Source: Siphonodentalium dalli
Taxonomy: Eukaryota > Mollusca > Scaphopoda > Gadilida > Siphonodentaliidae
Direction: 5' to 3'
NCBI GenBank assembly: GCA_032622095.1
Contig: CP136066.1
Coordinates: 107,407,319 to 107,471,318, forward strand
DNA: 64,000 nucleotides
The notes beneath the pieces were generated by a model. The model was given only the letters and a program-made list of their open reading frames with translations, was not told the origin of the DNA and did not search any database. Positions 47,140 through 58,792 of this stretch are shown here, in pieces. The position numbers and the translations under genes are program-made. Positions within the stretch are counted from its first letter, which is position 1; each line of letters starts with the position of its first letter.

Positions 47140-47528
47140 CAGGCCTCAAAATATGGTGCCAACCATTTACAGAATGAGGTCCCAGGAGGGCGAATTTAGT
47201 GATGCTCCCGCTGCCTGCTTGGGCCTTATCTTTTCTGGAAAGTATCTTCATTATCAAATTAACAAGTTTTTTAGTTTCTTTAGTGAGCTTCTTTTTCTTT
47301 ATTAGTTTATTTTCTCTATATCCCCAAATTGGCAGATGACACAGTGGATAATCGAGGTCCCCAATGGGTGCACGTACCAACCTTCGCCATCTGTGAACTT
47401 GAATCTGAGTCCAGATCTCCCATGCAGAATGAGGTCCCCGAAGATGAATTTGGTGATGCTATGCATCACTAAATTCACCCTCTGGGGACCTCATTCTGCA
47501 AATGTCCAGCAACATATTTCGATGCCTG
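47140..47528. mobile_element. hAT-type MITE (H2 copy a), nested in element M
   Basis: CAGGCCTCAAAATATGGTGC to ATATTTCGATGCCTG with duplications ATCATTGT/GTCATTGT (7 of 8), the target being element M's own terminus. Confidence 0.8.
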
Positions 47529-48095
47529 GTCATTGTCACAAGACTCCAATCACATGTGTAGTCATCTGTTCAAACCGGTCATAAATGTGATTATCTTTTC
47601 ACCGGTGATCGATTTCATAGTCGGCTTCTCAAATTTCACGTCATATGCTGTGGATGACAATTAAAAGTCAACGCTATTTGCGACAAAAATGCAACATCCA
47701 TTGATGCTATGAACAAAATTTTATAGAAGACACATGAGTTTTTTGCATTTCTGCGCCATGAGACATTGATTATAAACCTGTACCGCACAAATCTGTTTTT
47801 TACCTCTTCACTGCTCAATGACGTTGTGTGCGGAGACTTTGACATTCTGCCCATTCTGCAGTGAAAACGTATAATGGGAATGTCGCGAATACCATATAAA
47901 TGACTTCATGGAAAGGCTACTATCATTATAAAATTACCAATCCTGATACATTGATTGAGATGTCGAGATACGCTGGTTCAATTGCACTAATTTCTTAGTT
48001 CCCCTTATGAATGACAGCAACCTGTTTAAATGAGCGGAAGTAGGTCTGTACTCAGTATGGAAGTATATCACACAGCATGTATAACAGCCAAGAGG

Positions 48096-48467
48096 TTAAA
48101 GATACATAATCCGATTTAGTGCCCTTAAAGGCCTTAAATTACTATTTCTTCAGCTTCAGGGCTAAAAAATATCTGAATTGAGTTGAGGAACCCACACATT
48201 CAAAGCTCAGAGTTATCAGATTTTGATCTTTGAAATCTGTTATTTTTCACCACCTGGAACAGTTGGTGGCATGGAAAAAATTCTGCTGACTTCTTCCAAA
48301 AATAGTACAGATATACAATTTTCTGCAAATATGATATCGTGATTGGTATTGTTGTGAGTAATTATTGGTAATAAACTATCTGGATAACTAAATCATCTTT
48401 TGGTGAATTCCGTTGTTCTTGTAACTAGATGATACAGGGACCATTAAATCTGATTATATATCTTTAA
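48096..48467. mobile_element. T-family TTAA element, copy d, nested in element M
   Basis: TTAAAGATACATAATCCGAT to GATTATATATCTTTAA; interior AACCCACACATTCAAAGCTC and CAGAGTTATCAGATTTTGAT as in other T copies. Diverged termini. Confidence 0.7.
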
Positions 48468-48650
48468 TTCTGTTGTGGTTTTTTTTCATCTGCTAAAAGT
48501 ATGAAACGATGGTCTTGTTCAATGCGAGAATCGGAAAAGCTGACAACATAAGTGATCGCCTATGAAAAGCTGACTAAAATTGTGACTGGTTTAAAAAGCT
48601 AACTACAAACAGGAGCCTTGTGACAATGACCCATCAGCAACAGTAGCAAG

Positions 48651-49111
48651 CAGGCCTCAAAATAAGGTGCTGGACATTTGCAGAATGAGGTCCCCAGAGG
48701 GTGAATTTAGTGATGCTACAATGCCTGCACATCAGGCTAGCATCACTATATTCATCATCTGGGGACCTCATTCTGCTTTGGCCCCATTATCTCTGGAAAT
48801 TATCTTTATTATCAAATTAACAAGTTGTTTAGATTCTTTACAAACTACTTTAGAAAATCCCTTTTTCTTTTTTAGTTTAATTTCTCTATATCCACAAATT
48901 GACAAAATGCATTTAGGTGGCCAATGGGTACACATCATCATCTGGGAACTTAAATCTGTGCCTAGGTCTCCCATAGCAGATGAGGCCATGCAGAAAGAGG
49001 TCCCCAGCTGATGAATTTGGTGATGCTAGCCTGCTGTGTGGGGTAGCGTCACTAAATTGACCCTCTGGGGACCTCATTCTGCAAATATCCAGCACCATAT
49101 TTTGAGGCCTG
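48651..49111. mobile_element. hAT-type MITE (H2 copy b), intact with perfect 8-bp duplication
   Basis: CAGGCCTCAAAATAAGGTGC to CACCATATTTTGAGGCCTG, flanked by GTAGCAAG at 48,643-48,650 and 49,112-49,119. Subterminal inverted modules GGTCCCCAGAGGGTGAATTT; core TATCAAATTAACAAGTTGTT. It is the reference copy for families H1 and H2. Confidence 0.92.
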
Positions 49112-49119
49112 GTAGCAAG

Positions 49120-51160
49120 GGTAAATAACTTCTTGTTTTATTTTACGGTAAATAGAAATCATATTTCAATAATTTACACTTAAAACATTGTAATATAAGA
49201 CTTGTGTTAAGGTCAGTTTGACTAAAGCATAAACCCAGTCTCAACTCTCATACTCCCAATTGATTCCATAGATGAACAGGGAGTCCCCGACACACGCCAG
49301 CTCAATTCATGTTTGCAAATTAAGCATTGTTACTAATTTGATTGACATGTAACAATGCCCACACATGTTAATATCAATGCTGTCACTTCGACCCCTGTCA
49401 AACCAGTTCTGGTGGAGAAAATTGGAACAAACTGTCCTATATGTGATGTCTCTTTCACAGGAATTATCATAAACTCAAAAAAGTGAATCGCGGAGTAGCG
49501 ATAAAAATATATAGTAAACAAGATGGAAATGAAGATATAACGATAATCGATAATGATCTTCGTACAACATGTACCGGTACGTACTGCTGTGATGTTGCAT
49601 CATCTCCTTATTTAGAATATGCGCACACCATTTACTATGATTTACAACACAGACATAGAAAACAATCCTAACGTGTAACGTACATGTAATTGTATATGTT
49701 AGGAGAAAATACAAACTATATTAATAAATTTTGAATTTCATTGCAAAATCAATTCTATTATTTAGAATTTTTCTGCCTGATTAACATGAATAGTAACATG
49801 AATTAGATGGATTTTGAACAGACAGCAGGGTATTTAGGGATAACTGTGTCGACGTTTGATCAGTTAGCAAACACGACATGACTAGCGGTTTACGATGACT
49901 TGGACTGTCTTGGCGAGACACTCGAGCAGGGCTTGGATAAAGTTTTGAAAAAGTTGGTATATTAATTGCCTTTTCCAGGATGACAGAATTCTTCGAAGCA
50001 ATTTTATTGGAACATTAGTATCTGCCTTATATAGAGAATCGCTAAACAGTAAACTGGAGGTCGTTTGTATGATTAAAAGCTATATGCAAATTTTAATGCA
50101 ATAGAAGATCATAATATTGAAGCACGTTCTGAACATGGTTAGTGAATAGAGTTACTTGTGTCTATGAAAACTACATTTATAACGTATCAGGTGCAAATGT
50201 TTACAAGAAGCTTGGAAAATCCATTATTGGCCTGGAAAACCTATGGATTTCCATAATTTTAAATTGACGATGAAAGTGTGACCCAATTACCAAATAACAA
50301 CAAAATCGTAAAGTGAAATGTGCTCTAGCCATAATCACGAGGCACACTGGTGTAAATTGTGATCTCATTAGGCTGATTGACCTGGCACATTGTGATGCAT
50401 GTGTATCGTCACATGAACAATATTTATTTTTCTCAACATGATGACTATATTATTTATGTTTGTACAATTTGATGTATGTATTATTCTGGACACTGATACT
50501 GAAAGTAATTTAGGATATGCGCAAATCTTTAACTACAATTTAATGGATTGTCTCGACGTCAAGTGGGAATCATGCAAGCATTTCTAGTAATTAATATAAA
50601 TGTTAATTGTTATTGCTTATACAATACAGATGACCTTTAGTGATCAATTTAATTGTTAGTTGCTAAAGAAAAGAGCATAGCACCTACAGGCTTCACGTGT
50701 CTACCAGTCACATGCCTGAGATCGTTACAAATCACCAATACGGGGACCTAAGTAAGTAGTTATCATTTCAGCCTCTGTGATATAAAGAGTCCAAATAAGG
50801 ATAAGGGGCAGAATAAGAGTACGCTGGACAAGGGAGCTTTCCACACATATTAATTAGTGGGAGGATTTTACGGTTGCTAGGAGACAAGGCATCTGCAGAT
50901 ACAGTTTAATTAGTTTTAGAGCACTGCCGATATGGAATAATACACCCAAGATCATAACTTCTTTATGTCGTCAATTGTGAAATATAAAATTAATAAACAA
51001 GGTATGCATTTTTTTGTATCCCAAGAGTAACAAAATCAACAGGGAGATGATCGAGACTTCTAATTAGAAAATTCTAGGCTGGTCCCTCAGTCACATGTAC
51101 TGAAATTCTAAGTACTGGTATACATGTATGTATCATTAATTAAGTGGGACACATGCATTC
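49120..51160. other. No gene or repeat recognised
   Basis: The longest stretch in the right half without an obvious repeat. Short open frames (49,333-49,714, both strands) have no domain or splice context. It may hold single-copy regulatory DNA. Confidence 0.4.
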
Positions 51161-51384
51161 AAAATCTATTGCCAGATACAGACCACCCATTCAGCTATAA
51201 AAGACTTTATGCAGCTCAAGATTACATGATTTAGGTGACTTTTGTTAGCCGATTTTGCTTTGAGTCACCTACGATCATAATATTGTTTCAGCATAGTCAA
51301 TTCTGACATGTTTCTAGTGAAATCGGCGAACAAGTATCAAAAGTTTTGAACAGGTGGAATATTAGATCATGCCATGAATCTATA

Positions 51385-53870
51385 TACTGTTATGCCCTAA
51401 GTAAATGACCCATTAACTGCAGTTATAATCCGTTTACAACTGGGGTTAAACCGTAACCGCACCGCAGTTATTTTCCGTAACTGCGGTGGCATCGCAGTTA
51501 CATGCGGTTAGGTTACCGCAGTTAATAACCCTTAACTGCGGTTACACCGCACGTAAACGTTAACCTTCCGGTATTTGAATATTTAATGGGAAAGAGAGGG
51601 GTACTATACCCATGCATCTACCAGTGTATGTTATCGTTTTGTGTTTTAGCGATCACGGCAAAGTGGTAACTTCATAATCGACCAGGAGTTGATTGTATGT
51701 TTTTGTTATCACCATCGGTACTTGTTGAAAACTGTATAATTTTTCGGCTTGAGAAAAAATACATGCTTATGTTGGAAGCAAAGTAGAGTGCTGAATTTAA
51801 TACTAGTAATAGTACATACGCAATTCACGAATCTAGCTGGCGTGTCACGTTTGTAGTTAATTATGATTATATAGCAGGCCTGTCCATATGAAAAATTGAC
51901 GAGGGCTACAAAATCGCCCACGTGAACCCCAGTGACGAGTGCTAATAGCCCTCATGATTTATTCATGCTATTTGCTTAGCCAGATATACTCCAAAAGGAA
52001 CAGACCAGACTGGAGAATGTATTTGTATGTTATCAATAAAGTTGTTCAATCTTATTTATTCTTGTTTTGAGTGTTTATGTTTGCCTACCCCTGGGATTGT
52101 TACACTGACCAACATCAAATTGATATGTTGTGTTTGATACTACGCTAGGTAAATGTAGGTAACCTAGGTAAGTGTAGTTATGGAAATGGTTATGGTTTAG
52201 AAAGCAAACAATGACAAATTTGGAGGGTTTGAACATTGATATTATAAATTTAACAGAATGATTGATTGTTCACACTGAAAATTATTTGAAACGAGGGAAC
52301 TCAGGATCATGTTAAAACAAAATTTCAAAATTATGACATATCTGGGATTATCTGGCAATGTGTTATGCCACCAGCAAAGTTTTATATTCATTCATACTTT
52401 CCCGTGGCATGTTGATCTCAATCGGTCACAGTGGCGTGCACATATTTTACACCACACGCGTTCTACAAAATCCCGCCCGTTTGCGTTAACAATATCATAG
52501 CCAATCTGGCCTCCAGTATTCCATCCTTCGAAAGTTTTTAACTGAACGTGGCAGCCTTTTTGATCAGCCATTATTGCATTATAGTTAATTTGGCTCCCTG
52601 AATAGAGTCACAGCTCAACTATGGACAGAGCCCCAGTTCAAAACATGTGGAAGGTGCAGGCATGTAAAAATAGCAAGCAGATTCAGTTATCAAAGTGCCG
52701 ACGATGCTGACGTAATACCGAGTCATGGATGACGAGCACGTGTTGCAGGAAGAGCACGGGGTGTTAAACTCATGACACTGTCTAGAAACATCAAAGAACA
52801 CAGATGCCGACGATGACGTTCGTCACATTTGACCCGACTGGCTTCAATCAGATTGTCTTAACCCCTGACTTGCCATTTAAAGCACATTGATTTTGAAAGC
52901 CGACGCGGGCGAAACTGTCGCACGCGTGTAATCGAAAATACGCGGGCTGCACGCGGGCTATCGAAATCGCCCGCGTAAAATGACAGGCCTGATATAGCAA
53001 CAAATGCAAGATCGGAAAACTTAAATATCGGTTTCCGATATCCGACTAATGCCCGACGTTTGAAGAGTGCGGTTGTTCCGTTTAAACGCATTTTTGTTTC
53101 CCTCACTTTACATTTATGATGCATGTGTGGGACTCTAACCCCCACTTTATATTATTATATAATTATCCACTCGAATCCGTTTGAAATTCAGTGGCCATTT
53201 GATCCGTTTGAATGTGTTTTTTCCGTTTTGCGGTTGTTCCATTTTAAACGCGTTTCCTTGCATTGAAAGTGACCGGCACTCATCAGCTAAATTGTCGAAT
53301 AATTATATTTATATATAATTATATAAATATTTATTTTATCGATGGTTAAAGTCGAAAATGGGACGTAAGAATTCCGATTACCCGTCGGGGTTAGCCCAAC
53401 TGTTATTTTCACCAAAAGGCTACTATAAAGTATACAACATTATTACGGTATAAAAAGAAATCTAAAAATATATAAAACACACAAAAACACTTTTATTTTT
53501 TCACACCATACATCACAATCTTCCGTTTACCCAAAACATAAAATATTGGTATATGAATGTCTGTTCTATTTATCTAAAATAAATAGAAGATCCACAACAA
53601 AAAATATTGATATTGAAAGGGACACTGCCATGTTACTTGTGCTAACTTGTCTAACGAGCATGGCAACTAAAACATGATACGCCATATACGCCATATGGTA
53701 TCTGTTCCATCAAGAGCTACATATACCGGTTTAACCGCGACGTATCCGTATTAACCGCACAATTTATTCGGTTCTCTTGCGTTTTAAACGCATCTTATAA
53801 CCGCGGTTAGGTTAAAACGGAACGCAGTTAAACTCAGTTAGATGGGCCATTTACTTAGGGCATAACAGTA
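51385..53870. mobile_element. 2.5-kb TA-target element with subterminal CCGCAGTTA arrays
   Basis: Ends TACTGTTATGCCCTAAGTAA and TTACTTAGGGCATAACAGTA, an inverted match that includes the TA target. Subterminal regions (51,405-51,570 and 53,720-53,840) are dense in AACTGCGGTTA / TAACCGCAGTT-type motifs on both strands. The termini align with family K (TACAGTAATGCCCTAAATAA). No transposase frame recognised; a GC-rich insertion (51,875-52,991) lies inside. Confidence 0.8.
51875..52991. mobile_element. Nested element with CAGGCCTGTC termini
   Basis: CAGGCCTGTC at the left and GACAGGCCTG at the right, flanked by ATATAG on both sides (6-bp identity). The right end is GC-rich with ACGCGGGC repeats (52,900-52,980), partly mirrored near the left end as ATCGCCCACGTG. 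The minus-strand frame 52,858-53,145 crosses the border and is not accepted. Termini resemble hAT (CAG start), but the duplication length does not fit cleanly. Confidence 0.65.
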
Positions 53871-54888
53871 GGCAGTATTATAGCCTACTCTGACCAGTGA
53901 CTATGCCCCATAGAGATCAAATTCTACCAGTTCAAACCTGGGAACTTTTTCATAATCTGACTGGGAACTTTATAACATAATAACACGCTAACGACATTTT
54001 AACATACATGTATATATCCTTATTTCCTCCAGGTAGGAGTTTTTTATAATCTGGCAGTGAACTTTATGACATTGAAAAAATAATGCAGATAATATCTATC
54101 TTGAGTTAATATTTGTTCCTTAATTATATGTAATATATAAAATGCTAAAGACGTTTTATTATATTACTAGCTGGGGTTGCTCAGGTAAAGAACATTGGAA
54201 ACCATTTGACGTGTTTTGGACCCACATTTACACAATTTCAAAGAACTTCTTTGTGGGGGTCTTCCCTTCTGCTGCATGAATGAATAGGTTCAATGTTGAT
54301 ATATTCCTGATATGGTATGGATAAAGAGCATTCTGGTCGCTTATGCTATTCGAGGCAGTGTGTGATGTTGAGTGCGGTTTGAAATTCATCTATTCCTGAT
54401 ATGGTATGAATAAAGAGCATTCTGCTCGCTTTATATGTGCGCAACATGTTAACTACATTCCGTGCAGAGTCTCAGCTGGTCCTTTTAAGACATCTGAGGT
54501 AAACGGGACCAATCTAATAATGCTCACCAAGTCAAATAAACTCTATATACAAATTTTCAGCTATGATGTTACAGCCGTTTGATTGCCTATAAGCGGAAAA
54601 ACAAACAAAGAAACAAATTTTTTAGTTTTATTAGTTCCATATATATATCTTTATTTCCTGGGAGCTTTATAACATTGAAACACTAACGCAGATAATATCT
54701 ATCTTGAGTTATTATTTGTTCCTTAATAATGTATATTTCACAGTTGGCCCAGGTCCCACTCCCAGAGCTTGTGACTACCATACATGATTTAGGTGACTTA
54801 TGTGAGCTGGTTTTGCTTTGCATCAGTTGTATGGGAAGCTAAATTGACATTTAATACCCGTATATAATTGCGCATTTACAGGGGCGCC

Positions 54889-55164
54889 GGAAGAGGGGGC
54901 AGAGGGGGCAGCTGACCCCCCTGCCCTTGTCCAGCGGGGGCTGGACTTGCCCTTTTTCTGGAGACAGAAAATGCTTTTTGTGTTTTAATCTCGTGTTTTT
55001 ATAGCAAAATGTTACTTTTTGGTCCAAACACCACCAATTTCACAAGGAATATTAATTTTATCACAAATTGGCCATAAAAACCGACAAATACCATTAAAAT
55101 AGGGATTTTTGCCACATTTTTGTAGGCTCTGCCCCCCTGCCCTTGGATGCTTCCGGCACCCCTG
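54889..55164. mobile_element. hAT-type MITE with perfect 8-bp duplication
   Basis: CAGGGGCGCCGGAAG at the left and CTTCCGGCACCCCTG at the right, flanked by CGCATTTA at 54,881-54,888 and 55,165-55,172. Interior GGGGGCAGCTGACCCCCC and CTGCCCTTGTCC / CTGCCCTTGGATGC inverted pair. 276 bp, no coding capacity. Confidence 0.9.
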
Positions 55165-55661
55165 CGCATTTATAAGTGCAATAAGGAATATCTAATTGTG
55201 CTTATTCACTCATGTCCGTGTATTTGATTTACTTTATTGTACCATGGTTTGCAAATCAAATTATTTGTCGTAAAAAGGTCATCTGAAAGTTAACACCGAG
55301 GAAATGACTTAATTTTATGCTTTTAAATAGTTCTAAAGCATCATTTTTAGTGACGACCTTATTTTTTGCTCTCGGATGCAGCTTTCCGGTTCATGCAGCG
55401 AGTTCATCTCCCGAAAAAGAATAGTCGCACACACGACAAAATTATCTGCTGTAAGTTTATGTCGCGACACAGGCCATTGCTATTGCGAAGCACAACAAAT
55501 AACACGTGGGGACACCTGTCAATCATCGATGTATTTTTAAAAATCCGTGATGTCATTTTGGGGAAGCTCTTCGCTGAATAGAAATGGTTTTGGCTACATA
55601 AGCTCCAGACTCTATATTTCAAATATAGAGTCGACGTTCACCCAGACTGAGAGATACCTTG

Positions 55662-56165
55662 TTGCGCTTAAGCGCAATAAGATATTCCTTAAGCACAATA
55701 AGGAATATTCTTAAGCGTAATTAATATGTCTCATGAGATCACCCCTCTGCAAATAGCAGAATTATCTTATATTTGCTCCACCCATTGTACCATGGACTAC
55801 ACCATTTGAATTATAGGGAGTTTATGTAATGTGGCTAATTGTGTTTAAGCGCAATAAGGAATATAGCTCTTAAGAATATTCCTTATTGCATTTAAGCGCA
55901 ATAAGGAATCTCTTAAAGGAATATTCTTATTGCGCTTAAGCGCAATAAGAATATTCTTTTAAGACATTCCTTATTGCGCTTAAACCGTATTGCTCTTAAG
56001 CGCAATAAGAGAATACTTATTAAGCACAATAAGCTATTCCTTATTGCGCTTAAGGGCAATAAAATATTTCCTTATTGCGCTTTTAAAAGCGCAATTAGAG
56101 ATTCCCTTAATATTATACTTAAGCGTGATCTTAGAGATTCCATATTGCGCTTAAGCTCAATTATT
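55662..56165. repeat. Palindrome cluster built on TTGCGCTTAAGCGCAA
   Basis: Many copies of GCGCTTAAGCGCAATAAG and its mirror, in two groups (55,662-55,720 and 55,848-56,165), often joined by GGAATATTC. One perfect 38-bp palindrome occupies 55,919-55,956, each half reading GAATATTCTTATTGCGCTT or its mirror. No coding capacity (the open frame 55,974-56,171 is a by-product). Confidence 0.9.
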
Positions 56166-57155
56166 TATTGAATGTCAATTTGGCTTCCCATACACTTGCA
56201 GCCACAGAATTTCCCATGGATATTTATCAATCGATTCAATGGTTATTGCAAAATTTAATCACAAAAAGTCACTTAAATCATGCAATCTCGAGTTCGGACC
56301 ATCATATTCAGCTGTTAAAGTGTTATAAAGTTCCCTGTCACAGTGTCAGAACATAAAAAGTTTTGAACTGGTGGAATATGATCTCTGCATGTATGGCCAG
56401 AGAAGAGATTCATGACATGATCTACTATCCACCCAGTATTACAGTACATACTGATACTATATCCATCCCATTTTGGCATTTATTGATAATCTATTATTCT
56501 TTTAAATATTCTTTGTTTTCCTAGAATACCTTCTGCTATTGCACTGCCTGTGAGATCAATTGAGAATTAAGATGACAGAGCCTCTATGACTGAGAGTGGT
56601 CCAAGGTGAGGACAACAGCCTACCAAGGCATGGGATTGTTACAGTTACATCACTGATAAGCCAGAATGCTGATCCGGCGAGACGAGAAATCCGAGAATGT
56701 AATTTTTAATTGTATTTTTCATGAAGTTTTTACTAATTTTTACTCAATTATAAGTTGCGTTTTCAAATCAACTGATATATAATCACCTTATATTGGGACT
56801 CGCTTGCTGCACAGTATGTGCTGATTTCTGTTTTTGCGAGAATAATCTACATTTTCCCAATAATTATCACAAGCATTTTCTGGGATATCCTCTTTCTCAT
56901 CAATGGATTTACTTCCGCCTATATTTGGACCTAAACGTCATCAAAACATGTGTACCCCTCCCAGCTTTGAGATTTATCGTACTGAAGGAAAAGCATACCT
57001 GTACTGATACCTATAACCAGGGCACACATATGAAGGCTAATTAAGAACTAAGCCCCATGTTTTTTCAGCGAAAATAATGTATTTGTATATTTAGCTTTAC
57101 TCATTTGCATGTATTGTCTATATATATTTATATATATGTTCGGTGTGAATGTTAT

Positions 57156-57657
57156 TTAAAGGTACTCAATCCGATAAAACTCCTCTCAATTACTATTTCA
57201 ATGGTTTCGGGGCCAAAAATATTTGATTCGAGTCGAGGAAGTCACCCATCAAAGCTCAGATTTGTTAGATATCGATTTTAGAAATCTATTATTTTTCATT
57301 ATCGGGAATACTTTCTGGCCCAGAACTCAGTCAAAATTGCGTTATTATTACCACTTGATTTTAGAGTTATCCATCCTTGTCTGTTTGAAACATGTTTTGG
57401 TGTACACACATAGAGCAGGATACGAAATTAACGGCAATTATTAGTACTCATCTCGAGAACATAACAAATTTCAAAAATCAATATCTAATAACTCTGAGCT
57501 TTGTTTGATGTGTTCCTCGACTCGAATCAAATATTTTTTACCCCCAAAGCCAAATAAATAGTAATATTCATTATTCCAATGGCATTCCATCTGGTCGGAT
57601 TGTTGTTGTTGGAATCTGTTGAGATGGGGACCCTCTGGTCGGATTGAGTACCTTTAA
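57156..57657 (+). mobile_element. T-family TTAA element, copy e
   Basis: TTAAAGGTACTCAATCCGAT to CGGATTGAGTACCTTTAA, about 500 bp, TTAA on both sides. It contains TTTGATTCGAGTCGAGGAAG near the left and its mirror near the right, so the element is partly palindromic. It cuts off the 3' end of the LINE fragment to its right. Confidence 0.88.
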
Positions 57658-57664
57658 ATATGTG

Positions 57665-58740
57665 TGTCAATGGTTCTTTTCTGAAGCTATCTGCCTGCTT
57701 TAACAGTGAAGGGTGTAGTAATCCATCCGCCCCCGGAGATTTCGTTGAGTCCAGCTTGAGCAATTATTCCTCTATCTTCTCTTGGGTCACAACTAGGCTT
57801 GATAGCTCCTTGCTGAATTCTCGGATTTCCGAACACGGTTCTGGTTCACTTCCCTCTTCTGTGAAAACACTGCAGAAATATGCGTTCAGGGTCCCTGCGT
57901 TACCAATATTGTCGCTTATTATTCTCCCTTTCCCATCGTCTAAGTCGGCTATTCCTTCCTTTACTATTGTCTTCTGTTTGACATAATAATAATGATTTTT
58001 GGTCCTTTTTAAAATTCTCCGCTATTTTCTTCTCATAGTTTCGGTTAGCATCTCTGCAGACAGCTGACGCTTTTTTCCGTGCTCTTGCATATTTTTCATA
58101 GTTGTTATTCGATTTATTGTATATGTATTTCTTCCATTGTTTTTGTTTTTCTGTTACTGCATTTAGAGCTGCATTCGTCATCCATAGCTTTTTTTCCCCA
58201 CCGTCTACTTCCTCCAGTGGGTGTAATTTTATCTCTTACTTCTAAGATCTTCTGGGTTGTAAATGTCCAAGCTGCATCGATATCCATATCTTCCATTTCA
58301 TTCCAATTTATAGCCCGCATTTCATCTCCGAGATCACTGAATTCTATCTTGTTGTATTTGTATTTTATTTTGTTATCCACTTCTTTCTCGGAGTAGCAGT
58401 TGAATTTGAACATTATAACTTTATGATCACTCTTTCCTATTGGTGGTACGTATTCCAGCTCATTTTATCATTCCCTCTTCATTTGTTAATACCAGGTCCA
58501 GTAAACTGTCCTCTTGGTTTATCCTATGCCTTGTGGGTTGCTTCACATGTTGGTGCATTCCTGTGTCGTTGATAGCTTCTATGAAGTTATATGTAGGTGT
58601 TTCTGTTCCCAATTCAGTTGTCTTATTTTCCCAGTCTATGTGTTTATAGTTGAAGTCCCCCAGAATTAGTTTATGAGTTTCTTTTCTTTCCACCATTTGG
58701 TGGCATATATTTTATATAATGTATCTGGGGGTTCGAAAAT
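57665..58740 (-). mobile_element. Truncated jockey/CR1-type LINE (endonuclease C-terminus to RT start)
   Basis: Minus strand, in order: endonuclease motif LILGDFNYKHIDW (near 58,660), SLLDLVLTNEEG, then YVPPIGKSDHKVIMFKFN (about 58,400-58,450) holding the SDH catalytic motif; a linker with LWMTNAALNAVTEKQKQWKK; then GTLNAYFCSVFTEEG, one stop codon, and LLKLDSTKSPGADGLLHPSL, the entry motif of the RT domain. The RT catalytic core (palm, YxDD) is absent: the sequence ends at the T element. The frame shifts at least twice. A dead remnant. Jockey, CR1 and L2 groups cannot be separated on this fragment. Confidence 0.85.
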
Positions 58741-58792
58741 TAAGTGTGCCTTTAAGTGGCGATATAATAATAAAGGCGTATGCCTGACTCAG

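Larger units (their letters stand above)
47122..48638. mobile_element. Element M copy a, interrupted by two other elements
   Basis: Ends GCTGATGGGGATCATTGT (left; resumes GTCATTGTCACAAGACTCC after the insertion at 47,140) and GGAGCCTTGTGACAATGACC then CATCAGC (right). Subterminal repeats of the AAAAGCTGACTA type at both ends. Contains H2 copy a (47,140-47,528) and T copy d (48,096-48,467). No transposase recognised. Confidence 0.7.
51180..56424. mobile_element. Fragments of Mutator-like MITE relatives, disrupted by later insertions
   Basis: Pieces of the 40,592 family: CAGGTGGAATATTAGATCAT and GCCATGAATCTATA (51,350-51,384), then GGGAACTTTTTCATAATCTG (53,940), GACATTGAAAAAATAATGCA (54,058), GGTGACTTATGTGAGC (54,793) and a right terminus near CATGACATGATCTA (56,410-56,424). 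Between them sit the 2.5-kb TA element, a hAT MITE and the palindrome cluster. The order is consistent with one old locus split repeatedly, but more than one copy may be mixed. Confidence 0.5.

Noticed and set aside
52858-53145. 95-codon minus-strand frame with Arg-rich end
   Set aside because: Crosses the border of a nested transposon and uses its GC-rich terminus.
55366-55622. Frames of about 70 codons on both strands
   Set aside because: Mirror-image frames over the same bases with no domain and no splice signals.
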